Source of the DNA: an uncultured Pseudomonadota bacterium | Lineage (GTDB): Bacteria; Pseudomonadota; Gammaproteobacteria; Burkholderiales; Thiobacillaceae | Assembly: GCA_903883985.1 (NCBI GenBank) | Contig: CAISDD010000384.1 | Location: 1-7,927 of the forward strand | Direction of reading: 5' to 3' | DNA: 7,927 nt | The notes under the pieces: generated by a model | Seen by the model: only the letters and a program-made list of their open reading frames with translations | The model's database searches: none | What the model was told of the DNA's origin: nothing | Translations under genes and position numbers: made by a program | Shown: positions 1 through 6,641 of the stretch, in pieces | Position numbering within the stretch: the stretch's first letter is position 1 | Layout: each line of letters starts with the position of its first letter

Positions 1-143
1 AGGAAGTTTGGATCCTGGAGAAAGGTACGGATGGCTATTCCACCGTGCGTCGCGTCTCCGAGATGGAAGATGTGAAAAACCTCGTGGCTGAAGGCTTACC
101 TTTGGGTGGTCTTTGGTACAGCGACTATCTTGATGCGAGGTAA
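1..143 (+). CDS. 3' end of a probable AAA-family (AAA_21/OLD-like) ATPase, partial
   Basis: Only the last 46 complete codons are visible, read from position 3 to the TAA at 141-143; the gene enters from the left edge. The visible protein has the pattern of a short beta-strand pair (EVWILEKGTDG, then STVRRVSEMEDV) followed by the ending GGLWYSDYLDAR. This resembles the C-terminus of SMC-like/AAA_21 ATPases encoded just ahead of DUF4276 TOPRIM-like proteins, where the final residues often run as a 'G-x-LW-Y/F-x-G/D' tail. The Walker A, signature and Walker B motifs would lie upstream and cannot be checked, so the call rests on the tail and on the partner gene, which starts 2 nt after this stop. 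Such ATPases are thought to act as sensor or regulator of the TOPRIM partner. That role is inference here. Confidence 0.55.
   Translation, partial: EVWILEKGTDGYSTVRRVSEMEDVKNLVAEGLPLGGLWYSDYLDAR
137..140 (+). promoter_or_regulatory. Shine-Dalgarno site of the DUF4276 gene
   Basis: GAGG lies 5 nt before the ATG at 146, inside the last codons of the upstream ATPase gene. It supports the ATG at 146 as the start and fits translational coupling between ATPase and TOPRIM partner. It is the best ribosome binding site among the gene starts in the window. Confidence 0.6.
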
Positions 144-145
144 GC

Positions 146-799
146 ATGCACATCGAGATATTGGTGGAGGACAGTTCAGGAGAAAAGTTGCTGCAAGTAT
201 TGCTGCCTCAGCTTCTGGGACCACAAGGCGAGCCGCACACCTGGCGTTTACATGCCTACAAAGGCATCGGCCGAATTCCACAAGGCCTGGTGACGAAGGC
301 CGACCCCGCGAAGCGAATTCTGCTTGATCAGTTGCCAAAGCTGTTACGCGGGTATGGCAGGACGCCAGGAATCGACGCGGTTGTTGTCGTGCTTGATACC
401 GACAAACGTGACTGCGCTGCATTCTTGTCCGAGCTGAAAGCGGCCGCCGATGCCTGCAACCCAGCGCCTGACACACTGTTCAGACTCGCTATCGAGGAGA
501 TTGAGGCCTGGTATTTGGGTGACCGGGATGCATTGTTGGCTGCCTATCCACGAGCCAAGCTGGATGTGCTCGGGAAGTATGTTCAGGACAGCGCATGTGA
601 TACGTGGGAACTGCTCGCCGACGCAGTGCATTCGGGTGGATCGGCGGCGATCAAGAAAGCCGGCTGGCCATTGCCGGGGCAGGTGAAGCATGAATGGGCC
701 GAAAAGATTGGTCCGTTGATGGACCTGGAGCGGAACAGTTCTCCCAGTTTTGGAAAGCTGCGGGATGGATTGCGCCGGCTCGTCGCGGGGGCGGCTTGA
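146..799 (+). CDS. DUF4276-family TOPRIM-like protein, partner of the upstream ATPase
   Basis: A 217-aa protein, the usual size for the DUF4276 family. TOPRIM-like landmarks are visible: an N-terminal strand ending in an acidic residue (ILVEDSSGE, E8), a hydrophobic strand leading into D84-T85-D86 (VVVVLDTDK), and the family hallmark IEEIEAWYLGD at 116-126. These acidic residues would bind metal in a nuclease-type active site. The protein is soluble, with no signal peptide or membrane segment. It starts 2 nt after the ATPase stop with a GAGG ribosome binding site, so the two form a pair. ATPase plus TOPRIM pairs such as OLD/Gabija-type systems and PARIS (AriA with the DUF4435 protein AriB) are anti-phage systems in which the TOPRIM partner is the effector nuclease. 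Whether this DUF4276 member cuts DNA or RNA is not known from the sequence. The gene is lower in G+C (about 56% by hand count over 121-600) than the BREX helicase after it, which suggests a separate origin. Confidence 0.8.
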   Translation: MHIEILVEDSSGEKLLQVLLPQLLGPQGEPHTWRLHAYKGIGRIPQGLVTKADPAKRILLDQLPKLLRGYGRTPGIDAVVVVLDTDKRDCAAFLSELKAAADACNPAPDTLFRLAIEEIEAWYLGDRDALLAAYPRAKLDVLGKYVQDSACDTWELLADAVHSGGSAAIKKAGWPLPGQVKHEWAEKIGPLMDLERNSSPSFGKLRDGLRRLVAGAA

Positions 800-800
800 C

Positions 801-3584
801 GTGAATTGGATCGTCGGCGACTGGTGCTGGCATTCACGCCACGCTACGCCCTGCCGTGTGGTAGACAGGCAGGACATGTGGGGCGAAACCGCCTACCGCG
901 TGTGGCTGCCCACCAAGGACGCGGTGGTGCGCGCGCGCCCGCAGGACTTGGCCAAGCTCGACAGCATTAGGCCAACGATAGAGCACATCCTCCACACCGC
1001 AGCGGCGGCCAAGCTGCTGGACGCCTTGGAGGACAACCTGCTGCTGGCGCCCATCCAGTCCAGCGTCGTCCCGTTGCCGCACCAGCTCTATGCGCTCAAC
1101 CGAGCCATGAGCCAGCACCGCATTCGCTACCTGCTGGCGGACGAGGTGGGCCTGGGCAAGACCATCGAGGCCGGGCTGATCCTGCGCGAGCTCAAGTTGC
1201 GCGGCATGGCGCGGCGTGTGCTGGTGGTGGCGCCCAAGGGGCTGGTGCGCCAGTGGCAGGCCGAGATGCGCCTGCACTTCGGTGAGAAGCTTCAGTTCGT
1301 CGACCCGGCAGAACTGGCCGCCTTCCGGCAATGGCGCAATGACGAGGAAAACCTCTGGCGGCTGCATGACCAGGTGATCTGCTCACTGGACTCGGTCAAG
1401 CCGATCGAAGGCCGTAGAGGCTGGAGCCTTGAGCAACTGAACAACTACAACCGCGAACGATTTGAGGACTTGATTTCGGCGTCGTGGGATTTGGTGATCA
1501 TCGACGAGTCGCACCGCATGGGCGGCAGCACCGACCAAGTGGCACGCTACAAGCTGGGCGCAGCGTTGGCCGAAGCGGCGCCCTACCTGCTGCTGCTGTC
1601 GGCCACGCCGCACCAGGGCAAGACCGACCAGTTCCTGCGCTTGATGCAGTTGATTGACCGGGACTCGTTTCCGGATGAAGGCAGCGTCAGCCGAGATCGC
1701 GTGCGGCCTTTCGTCATTCGCACCGAGAAGCGCAATGCGATCGATGCGGAGGGCCAGCCGCTGTTCAAGCCTCGCGTCACCCGTCTCCAGGCCGTGGCGT
1801 GGCAAGACCGGCACGGCGCCCAGCAGCGACTGTACGAGGCAGTCACCGACTACGTGCGCCATGGCTACAACCAGGCACTGGCGGCCAAGCAGCGGCACAT
1901 CGGGTTCTTGATGATCTTGATGCAGCGGCTGGTGACGTCCAGCACGGCAGCGATTTGCACCACGCTGGAGAAGCGGCAGGCGTTGCTCAATGAACCCCAG
2001 CCGCAGGCGTCACTGTTCGATTCGACCGAGATGGACGAGTGGGCCGAGCTGGACGGTCAAAGCCAGGTGGACATTGCGGTGCAGACCTCGGGCTGGGTGC
2101 AGGAGAAGGCCGAGGTTGACCTCCTGCTGACCCTGGCCCGGGAAACCGAGGCCCAGGGCACCGACGCAAAGGCTGAGGCCCTGTTGGAGTTGATCTACAA
2201 GCTGCAGCAGGAAGAGAACGATCCGACCATGAAGGTCTTGATCTTCACGGAGTTCGTGCCGACACAGGCCATGCTCGCGGGCTTCCTGGAAAGCCGTGGC
2301 TTCTCTGTGGCTCTGCTCAACGGCAGCATGGACCTGGATACCCGCACCAAGGCGCAGCAGGTCTTCTCGCAAGACGTTCGGGTTCTGGTCTCGACCGACG
2401 CTGGCGGCGAGGGCCTGAACCTTCAGTTCTGCCACGTGATCGTCAACTTCGACATGCCGTGGAACCCGATGCGCATCGAACAGCGCATTGGCCGCGTGGA
2501 CCGTATCGGCCAGCGCCATGTGGTGCGGGCCATCAACTTCGTTCTCGAAGACACGGTGGAGCACCGCGTCCGCCAGGTGCTGGAGACCAAGCTCGAAGTC
2601 ATCGCCCAGGAGTTCGGCGTGGACAAGGCCTCCGACGTGATGGACTCGGTCGAGGCGGAGGCAATGTTCGACGAGGTATTCGTTCAGGGTCTGCAAGACC
2701 CTGGTTCGATCGACAAGGCGTGCGATGCCGTGATCAATCAGGTCCGCGACAAGGTCGCCGACGAACGCAAAAACAGCGACCTGCTGGCCGATGCCCATGC
2801 GCTGGATGCCATCGAAGCCCGCAAATGGCGTGACCACCCTGCGCAGTTTTGGCTGGAGCGCGCCATCACATCCGGTTTGCCGACTCGTGGCGGCAGCGCC
2901 GTGAAGACGGGTGATGCATGGCGCGTGAAATGGGTGGACGGCAGCGAATCGACCAAGGTTTGCTTTGACGCCAGGACTGCGGAACAGAACCCGGACCTCG
3001 AGTGGGTCACCTTGGAGGACCCGCGCGCCAGAGCGGTGATCAGCGAGCTGTCACGTTGCGTTGCTGGGCAGCCCTTGCCGGTGGTCAAGATCGCCGGCCT
3101 GCCTGAGGCTGTGCAGGGTGTCTGGTCACTGTGGGAAATCAGCCTGTCCGCTGAAGGTCTCAACCGAAAGCGCTTCCTGCCGGTCTTCGCAACAGACGAC
3201 GGGCGGACCTTTGTGCCCACGGCCAAGCGCATCTGGGACCTGCTGTTGACGGAAGGCATCGAGATCAAGGGTGCCACCACCACCGAGCAGGCGGTGCAGT
3301 GGTTCGAGGCCTCCATGACTGCTGCCAAGACTCAAGGTGAACGCCTGTTCTCAGAACTGCTCGGGGAACACCGTTCACGGCTGAAAGAAGAGCGGGAGCG
3401 CGCCAAGTACGCCTACGACGCCCGCTATCAGGCCATTGGCCGAATTGGCTTGCCTGCCGTTCGCGAACATCGCCGCAAGCGGCTGGATGCCGAACACCAG
3501 GTGCGGATGGCCTCGTTGGATGACGCAGAGGCCAGCGTGCCGGATCTCTTTGCTGTGATGATGCTTCGGGTGGGGTCCGCATGA
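801..3584 (+). CDS. brxHII: BrxHII-like SNF2/DEAD-box helicase of type 3 BREX
   Basis: A 927-aa two-lobed SF2 helicase/translocase. With the GTG at 801 as residue 1, the first lobe has Walker A GLGKT at 117-121 (K120), the Walker B-type box DESH at 235-238 and motif III SAT at 267-269. The second lobe has MKVLIFTEF from 477, STDAGGEGLNLQ from 531 and the arginine-finger motif QRIGRVDRIGQ at 561-571. This is the SNF2/RapA-like pattern. A basic, helical tail (about 850-905, rich in E, R and K) may bind DNA or partners. The frame is open back to an ATG at 750, but that would overlap the DUF4276 gene by 50 nt and add 17 unlike residues. The GTG lies 1 nt after the DUF4276 stop, has a weak G-run at 787-791 as ribosome site, and gives VNWIVGDWCWH, like the N-terminus of BrxHII proteins. 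Its place directly before pglZ is the type 3 BREX order. BREX blocks phage DNA replication while the operon's PglX methylates host DNA; the exact job of BrxHII is not settled. All motifs look intact. Confidence 0.85.
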   Translation: MNWIVGDWCWHSRHATPCRVVDRQDMWGETAYRVWLPTKDAVVRARPQDLAKLDSIRPTIEHILHTAAAAKLLDALEDNLLLAPIQSSVVPLPHQLYALNRAMSQHRIRYLLADEVGLGKTIEAGLILRELKLRGMARRVLVVAPKGLVRQWQAEMRLHFGEKLQFVDPAELAAFRQWRNDEENLWRLHDQVICSLDSVKPIEGRRGWSLEQLNNYNRERFEDLISASWDLVIIDESHRMGGSTDQVARYKLGAALAEAAPYLLLLSATPHQGKTDQFLRLMQLIDRDSFPDEGSVSRDRVRPFVIRTEKRNAIDAEGQPLFKPRVTRLQAVAWQDRHGAQQRLYEAVTDYVRHGYNQALAAKQRHIGFLMILMQRLVTSSTAAICTTLEKRQALLNEPQPQASLFDSTEMDEWAELDGQSQVDIAVQTSGWVQEKAEVDLLLTLARETEAQGTDAKAEALLELIYKLQQEENDPTMKVLIFTEFVPTQAMLAGFLESRGFSVALLNGSMDLDTRTKAQQVFSQDVRVLVSTDAGGEGLNLQFCHVIVNFDMPWNPMRIEQRIGRVDRIGQRHVVRAINFVLEDTVEHRVRQVLETKLEVIAQEFGVDKASDVMDSVEAEAMFDEVFVQGLQDPGSIDKACDAVINQVRDKVADERKNSDLLADAHALDAIEARKWRDHPAQFWLERAITSGLPTRGGSAVKTGDAWRVKWVDGSESTKVCFDARTAEQNPDLEWVTLEDPRARAVISELSRCVAGQPLPVVKIAGLPEAVQGVWSLWEISLSAEGLNRKRFLPVFATDDGRTFVPTAKRIWDLLLTEGIEIKGATTTEQAVQWFEASMTAAKTQGERLFSELLGEHRSRLKEERERAKYAYDARYQAIGRIGLPAVREHRRKRLDAEHQVRMASLDDAEASVPDLFAVMMLRVGSA

Positions 3585-5575
3585 GCCCGTGGATTGACCG
3601 CATCCTCCAGGAGTTTCCGGCAGAACTGGCCAGACTGTGGATTGCCGCCGACCCCGACGATGTGCTGTTGGATGAGCATGTGCTGTCAGGCTTGCGGGAA
3701 CGTGGCTTCGATGTCATGCCGTTCGAAGACTCGGTCGTGTTCCGTGCCGAGTATGAAGACCGCTACCGCAGCGCATGGGACCGTGGCGAAGCAGCCCCAG
3801 CCAAGGCCCTGGTGCTGCACCTGCGCGGCACTAACATCAGTGACCTACCTTGGGACTACCTGAGGCAAGCGCGTCCCGTGAGCCTGAGTCTTGCCAACCT
3901 GTTCCCGAGGCTCAGCTATCCCGTCGTTCGACAGATCGGCGCTGAACACCATGAGGCCCTGTTCGCCGCGCAGGCAAGGCATGCATCGCAGGCCCTGGGC
4001 GAGTCCGCGACCAAAGAGTTCGTCCTGACCCACATCTTCAAGATCAGTCCGCACCTGATTTCACGGCCTGAGGACCTGTGGCGCGAGTTGTTGCGACTGC
4101 ACTACCGCGACTCCGGTCTGCCGTTGGTCCTGGCGGATCATATTGCACATGTGCTTGGCGACCATGCGACGTTCAAGGATCTGCCCATCAGCGAGCTGTT
4201 CGCATCGAAAGGCACGTTGCTTCGCGTGGTGCAGGACGCTTGGTACCGTTATCTGTCGCGTCTTGGTTTGACGGGGATACGCACCGGTGAGCCCACGCCG
4301 GCGGACCTTGTTGCCAAGGCCGAGGTGCCGTTTGAGCACCCCGATGTGCGGGTGATCATCGACTCCATGTTCCTGGACGGCTTGCTCCACCCGCTCGCTG
4401 TTCAGGGTCCGTCTGTCAGCGTGCCGGAGTGGGCGAAGGTGGGTATCGTCCAAGATCCGCTCGCACTGCGGAACCTGGTCGCAGAGGGCATCAAGGGTAT
4501 TCTTCAGTCGCTGCCAACGCTGGAATCGTCCTACCGCGACTGGGCCAGCTTGTCCCGCCGGTTGGGTGAGGTACTTGCCCGGTTTCATTCCTTGGACACA
4601 GTTCGCGCAGAAGGACTGAAAGCCGCAATCGCAGAGCTACAAGCCACCACCGACGAACGTCTGCGGCAATGGGTGACCAAGCACTATGCCGACCTGCCAT
4701 CGTTGCCGGTCGCAAAGGGACCGGTCATGGTGCACCACGTGCCGCGTTTTCTTTCAATGCGGCGTGGCGCTGGCGAGGCTAAGATTGCCCTGCTGGTGTT
4801 CGATGGTCTTGCCGTCGACCAGTGGGTTCAGATCCGCGAGGCCATGGCCAAACGAGCACCCAAGCTCGGGTTCGAGGAAAGCGCGTGCTTTGCCTGGCTC
4901 CCTACGCTGACGACGGTATCCCGGCAGGCGCTATTCTCCGGGCTCAAACCACGAGAGTTCGCCGACACGATTGAGTCCACCTCGCCGGAGTCGACGCAGT
5001 GGTCGCGGTTTTGGCAAGACCAGGGGCTGCGCGCCAATGAGGTCATGTACCGCAAGGGCATCAAGCGAACAGATCAGTTGGCGGAACTGGGTGCGGCCAT
5101 TTCAGCGCCATCGATCAGGGTTGCGGGCATGGTGGTCGACACGGTCGATGAGATCGTGCACGGCGCCGTGTTGGGCAAGCGCGGCATCGCCACCCAAATC
5201 GAGAGCTGGTGTGAGAGCGGCTTCGTCGATCAACTGTTCTCGCTGCTGCTCGACAAGGGCTTCCAAGTCTACCTGACTGCCGACCACGGAAATGTGGAAG
5301 CGGTTGGCCAGGGGCGGCCCAATCAAGGGGTGGCTCCAGAGCTGCGTGGTGAGCGCGTTCGGACTTACCGCAGTGAGTCCTTGGCGGCCGAGTCGGCTGC
5401 CGCGAATCCGAACACCTACCGTCTTGATGTCGCTGGACTGCCGGCGAACTTTATGACCTTATTCGCCGGCGGACGCACTGCCTTCATGCAACAAGGAGAG
5501 CCAGCCGTCGTACACGGCGGCATCTCGGTCGAAGAGCTGTTGGTGCCTTTCGTCAAAATTAGTTATGTGAGTTGA
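3581..5575 (+). CDS. pglZ: PglZ, alkaline-phosphatase-superfamily protein of type 3 BREX
   Basis: A 664-aa protein, close to the length expected for type 3 BREX PglZ. The C-terminal half holds a complete alkaline-phosphatase-superfamily metal site: a strand ending in D408 (LLVFDGLAVDQW), the nucleophile region PTLTTVSR at 441-448, D520/D523 with H527 (VVDTVDEIVH), D568-H569 (TADHGN), and H645 in HGG at 645-647. The N-terminal ~390 residues are a helical region with no motif I recognise; in PglZ proteins this part is thought to mediate contacts with other BREX proteins. PglZ is a core component found in all BREX types, and characterised members have metal-dependent phosphodiesterase or nuclease activity. 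The ATG overlaps the helicase stop as ATGA, and a GGTGGGG stretch at 3569-3575 could serve as ribosome site. No catalytic residue appears to be missing, so the gene is probably functional. Confidence 0.9.
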   Translation: MSPWIDRILQEFPAELARLWIAADPDDVLLDEHVLSGLRERGFDVMPFEDSVVFRAEYEDRYRSAWDRGEAAPAKALVLHLRGTNISDLPWDYLRQARPVSLSLANLFPRLSYPVVRQIGAEHHEALFAAQARHASQALGESATKEFVLTHIFKISPHLISRPEDLWRELLRLHYRDSGLPLVLADHIAHVLGDHATFKDLPISELFASKGTLLRVVQDAWYRYLSRLGLTGIRTGEPTPADLVAKAEVPFEHPDVRVIIDSMFLDGLLHPLAVQGPSVSVPEWAKVGIVQDPLALRNLVAEGIKGILQSLPTLESSYRDWASLSRRLGEVLARFHSLDTVRAEGLKAAIAELQATTDERLRQWVTKHYADLPSLPVAKGPVMVHHVPRFLSMRRGAGEAKIALLVFDGLAVDQWVQIREAMAKRAPKLGFEESACFAWLPTLTTVSRQALFSGLKPREFADTIESTSPESTQWSRFWQDQGLRANEVMYRKGIKRTDQLAELGAAISAPSIRVAGMVVDTVDEIVHGAVLGKRGIATQIESWCESGFVDQLFSLLLDKGFQVYLTADHGNVEAVGQGRPNQGVAPELRGERVRTYRSESLAAESAAANPNTYRLDVAGLPANFMTLFAGGRTAFMQQGEPAVVHGGISVEELLVPFVKISYVS

Positions 5576-5580
5576 ACTGA

Positions 5581-6306
5581 ATGATTTCGACAGCCCCTCA
5601 AATTGGCTTCGACCGGTTCATCCAGCTGGATTGGGTAGCTGCTGCGCTGAAGGTACGCGCAGGAATGGCCAGTCTCGATGAGCTAAATGAGATGCTGGAT
5701 GCCGCTGGCCTTGGAAACGAGGCCAAGATCAAGACACACACAAAGCTGAATGCATTGGTCCTGGAGCCTCGATCTGAGTTGGTGGAATTCATTGATCGCG
5801 GCATCGGCCTCTTTTCAGATGCGAAACCCCAGCAGGATGCAGCCTGCTTCGCCTGGGGGGCTGCCCTTGCAACGTATCCGTATTTCGGAAAAGTCGCCGA
5901 GTTCACCGGCAGGTTGACCGCTATGCAAGGCGATTGCTCGATGCCGGAAGTGCACCGGCGAATGAGCGAGCTGTATGGCGAGCGGGGCAACATCAAGACG
6001 GCCACACGTGCTGTCATTCAGACGCAGGTCGACTGGGGTGCCATACGTCGCGTCACCAAAGGCAATCGCATTGAGCGACTGGCGCCTAAGCCGGTAGCAG
6101 ATCCGATGAAGGTCTCGTGGTTGATCGAGGCGGCGCTGCGTTATCACGGCAAGACTATGGCGCTTGCCACGCTGCAATCTACTGCAGCGCTTTATCCGTT
6201 CTCATTCGATCAACCTCTCGGCTATGTGGTGTCGAAGAGCCCGGCATTGGAGTTGCAATCGGCAGGCCCCAGCAACCAGTTTGTCGCGCTGCGCAGTGCG
6301 CTCTAG
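5581..6306 (+). CDS. Last gene of the BREX-3 operon: 241-aa protein with probable winged helix (brxA position)
   Basis: A 241-aa soluble protein starting 5 nt after the pglZ stop with no clear ribosome site, so probably translated by coupling. I do not recognise its family with certainty. Residues about 121-165 look like a winged helix-turn-helix: a helix MPEVHRRMSELYG (121-133), a turn, a second helix from N137 to V150-D151-W152-G153, then a basic hairpin-like RRVTKGNRIERL. The part before it has a conserved-looking FAWGAALATYPYF; the part after it (MKVSWLIEAALRYHG, then ALYPFSF) looks like a second all-helical domain. Published type 3 BREX operons end pglZ-brxA, and BrxA proteins of type 1 are winged-helix DNA-binding proteins, so by position and fold this could be the BrxA equivalent. 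It does not clearly show the DUF1819 sequence pattern, hence no symbol. G+C (about 55% in sampled lines) is lower than in the helicase gene. Confidence 0.75.
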   Translation: MISTAPQIGFDRFIQLDWVAAALKVRAGMASLDELNEMLDAAGLGNEAKIKTHTKLNALVLEPRSELVEFIDRGIGLFSDAKPQQDAACFAWGAALATYPYFGKVAEFTGRLTAMQGDCSMPEVHRRMSELYGERGNIKTATRAVIQTQVDWGAIRRVTKGNRIERLAPKPVADPMKVSWLIEAALRYHGKTMALATLQSTAALYPFSFDQPLGYVVSKSPALELQSAGPSNQFVALRSAL

Positions 6307-6641
6307 TGGCGACGCGGCCGTCCTGATGGTGTACTTGTACTGTCAAATGCAGTCAGTGGACGGGTATGCTAACGATCATGCGTGAACTGTTGAAACCCAT
6401 ATTCGATACTGCCTTGGCTTTGAGGACGCAGTTGCACGCAGCGCTGTCGATTCCCTTGACGGACGCTGCGCGGCCCGATGAGTCCGAAGTCGTGGCCAGC
6501 GACAGCATAGAGTCGCGTGGAGCTTCAGGTTCGAGTGGCAAATCGTTCAAGTGTGTGGAAGATTGCCCAGGCTACCTGACCAGTAACGGGCTCGGAAGCT
6601 TGGAGATCGGAGCCACTCACGACGATTGAGACCCGGGCGTC
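6307..6641. other. Intergenic gap between convergent BREX operon and traG
   Basis: About 335 nt between the last BREX stop and the stop of the minus-strand TraG gene. I see no tRNA, no inverted-repeat pair of an insertion sequence and no strong hairpin followed by a T-run for either strand. The small palindrome GAGAC-ccgggc-GTCTC at 6628-6643 lies exactly at the traG stop codon but has no T-tract. A weak ORF (6366-6629) occupies most of the gap. Because this is the boundary between defence cargo and transfer genes, a cargo insertion junction should lie here. Confidence 0.5.
6366..6629 (+). CDS. Possible small hypothetical protein, weakly supported
   Basis: An 87-codon ORF in the gap after the BREX operon. 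An alternative ATG at 6378 would give MRELLKPIFDTALALRTQL as N-terminus, a plausible amphipathic helix. The remainder is acidic and serine-rich (ESRGASGSSG) with two cysteines spaced C-x-x-x-C near residue 62-66. There is no convincing ribosome site for either start, third-position G+C is only moderate, and I recognise no family. It could be a chance ORF or the remnant of a gene cut by insertion of the BREX cargo. Confidence 0.22.
   Translation: MLTIMRELLKPIFDTALALRTQLHAALSIPLTDAARPDESEVVASDSIESRGASGSSGKSFKCVEDCPGYLTSNGLGSLEIGATHDD

Larger units (their letters stand above)
1..6306 (+). other. 3' part of a type 3 BREX defence operon with an ATPase-TOPRIM pair ahead of brxHII
   Basis: Five co-directional genes follow each other with junctions of +2, +1, -4 and +5 nt and no room for internal promoters. 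The order helicase, pglZ, small winged-helix protein matches the end of type 3 BREX (known order brxF, brxC, pglXI, brxHII, pglZ, brxA). The first two genes are not BREX core genes. The operon promoter and the brxF, brxC and pglX genes would have to be to the left of this window, which cannot be verified here. Confidence 0.75.

Noticed and set aside
344..877. 177-codon minus-strand ORF across the DUF4276/brxHII junction
   Set aside because: Antisense to two genes with recognisable motifs, no ribosome site, no recognisable family.
2010..2837. 275-codon minus-strand ORF
   Set aside because: Antisense to the conserved helicase motifs of brxHII, with composition typical of a GC-rich shadow frame and no recognisable domain.
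4061..4588. 175-codon minus-strand ORF
   Set aside because: Lies wholly within pglZ on the opposite strand; the pglZ frame carries the family motifs and is open throughout.
6331..6340. GTAC-tt-GTAC repeat as a possible operator or promoter element
   Set aside because: Too short, and no -10-like hexamer occurs at proper spacing.
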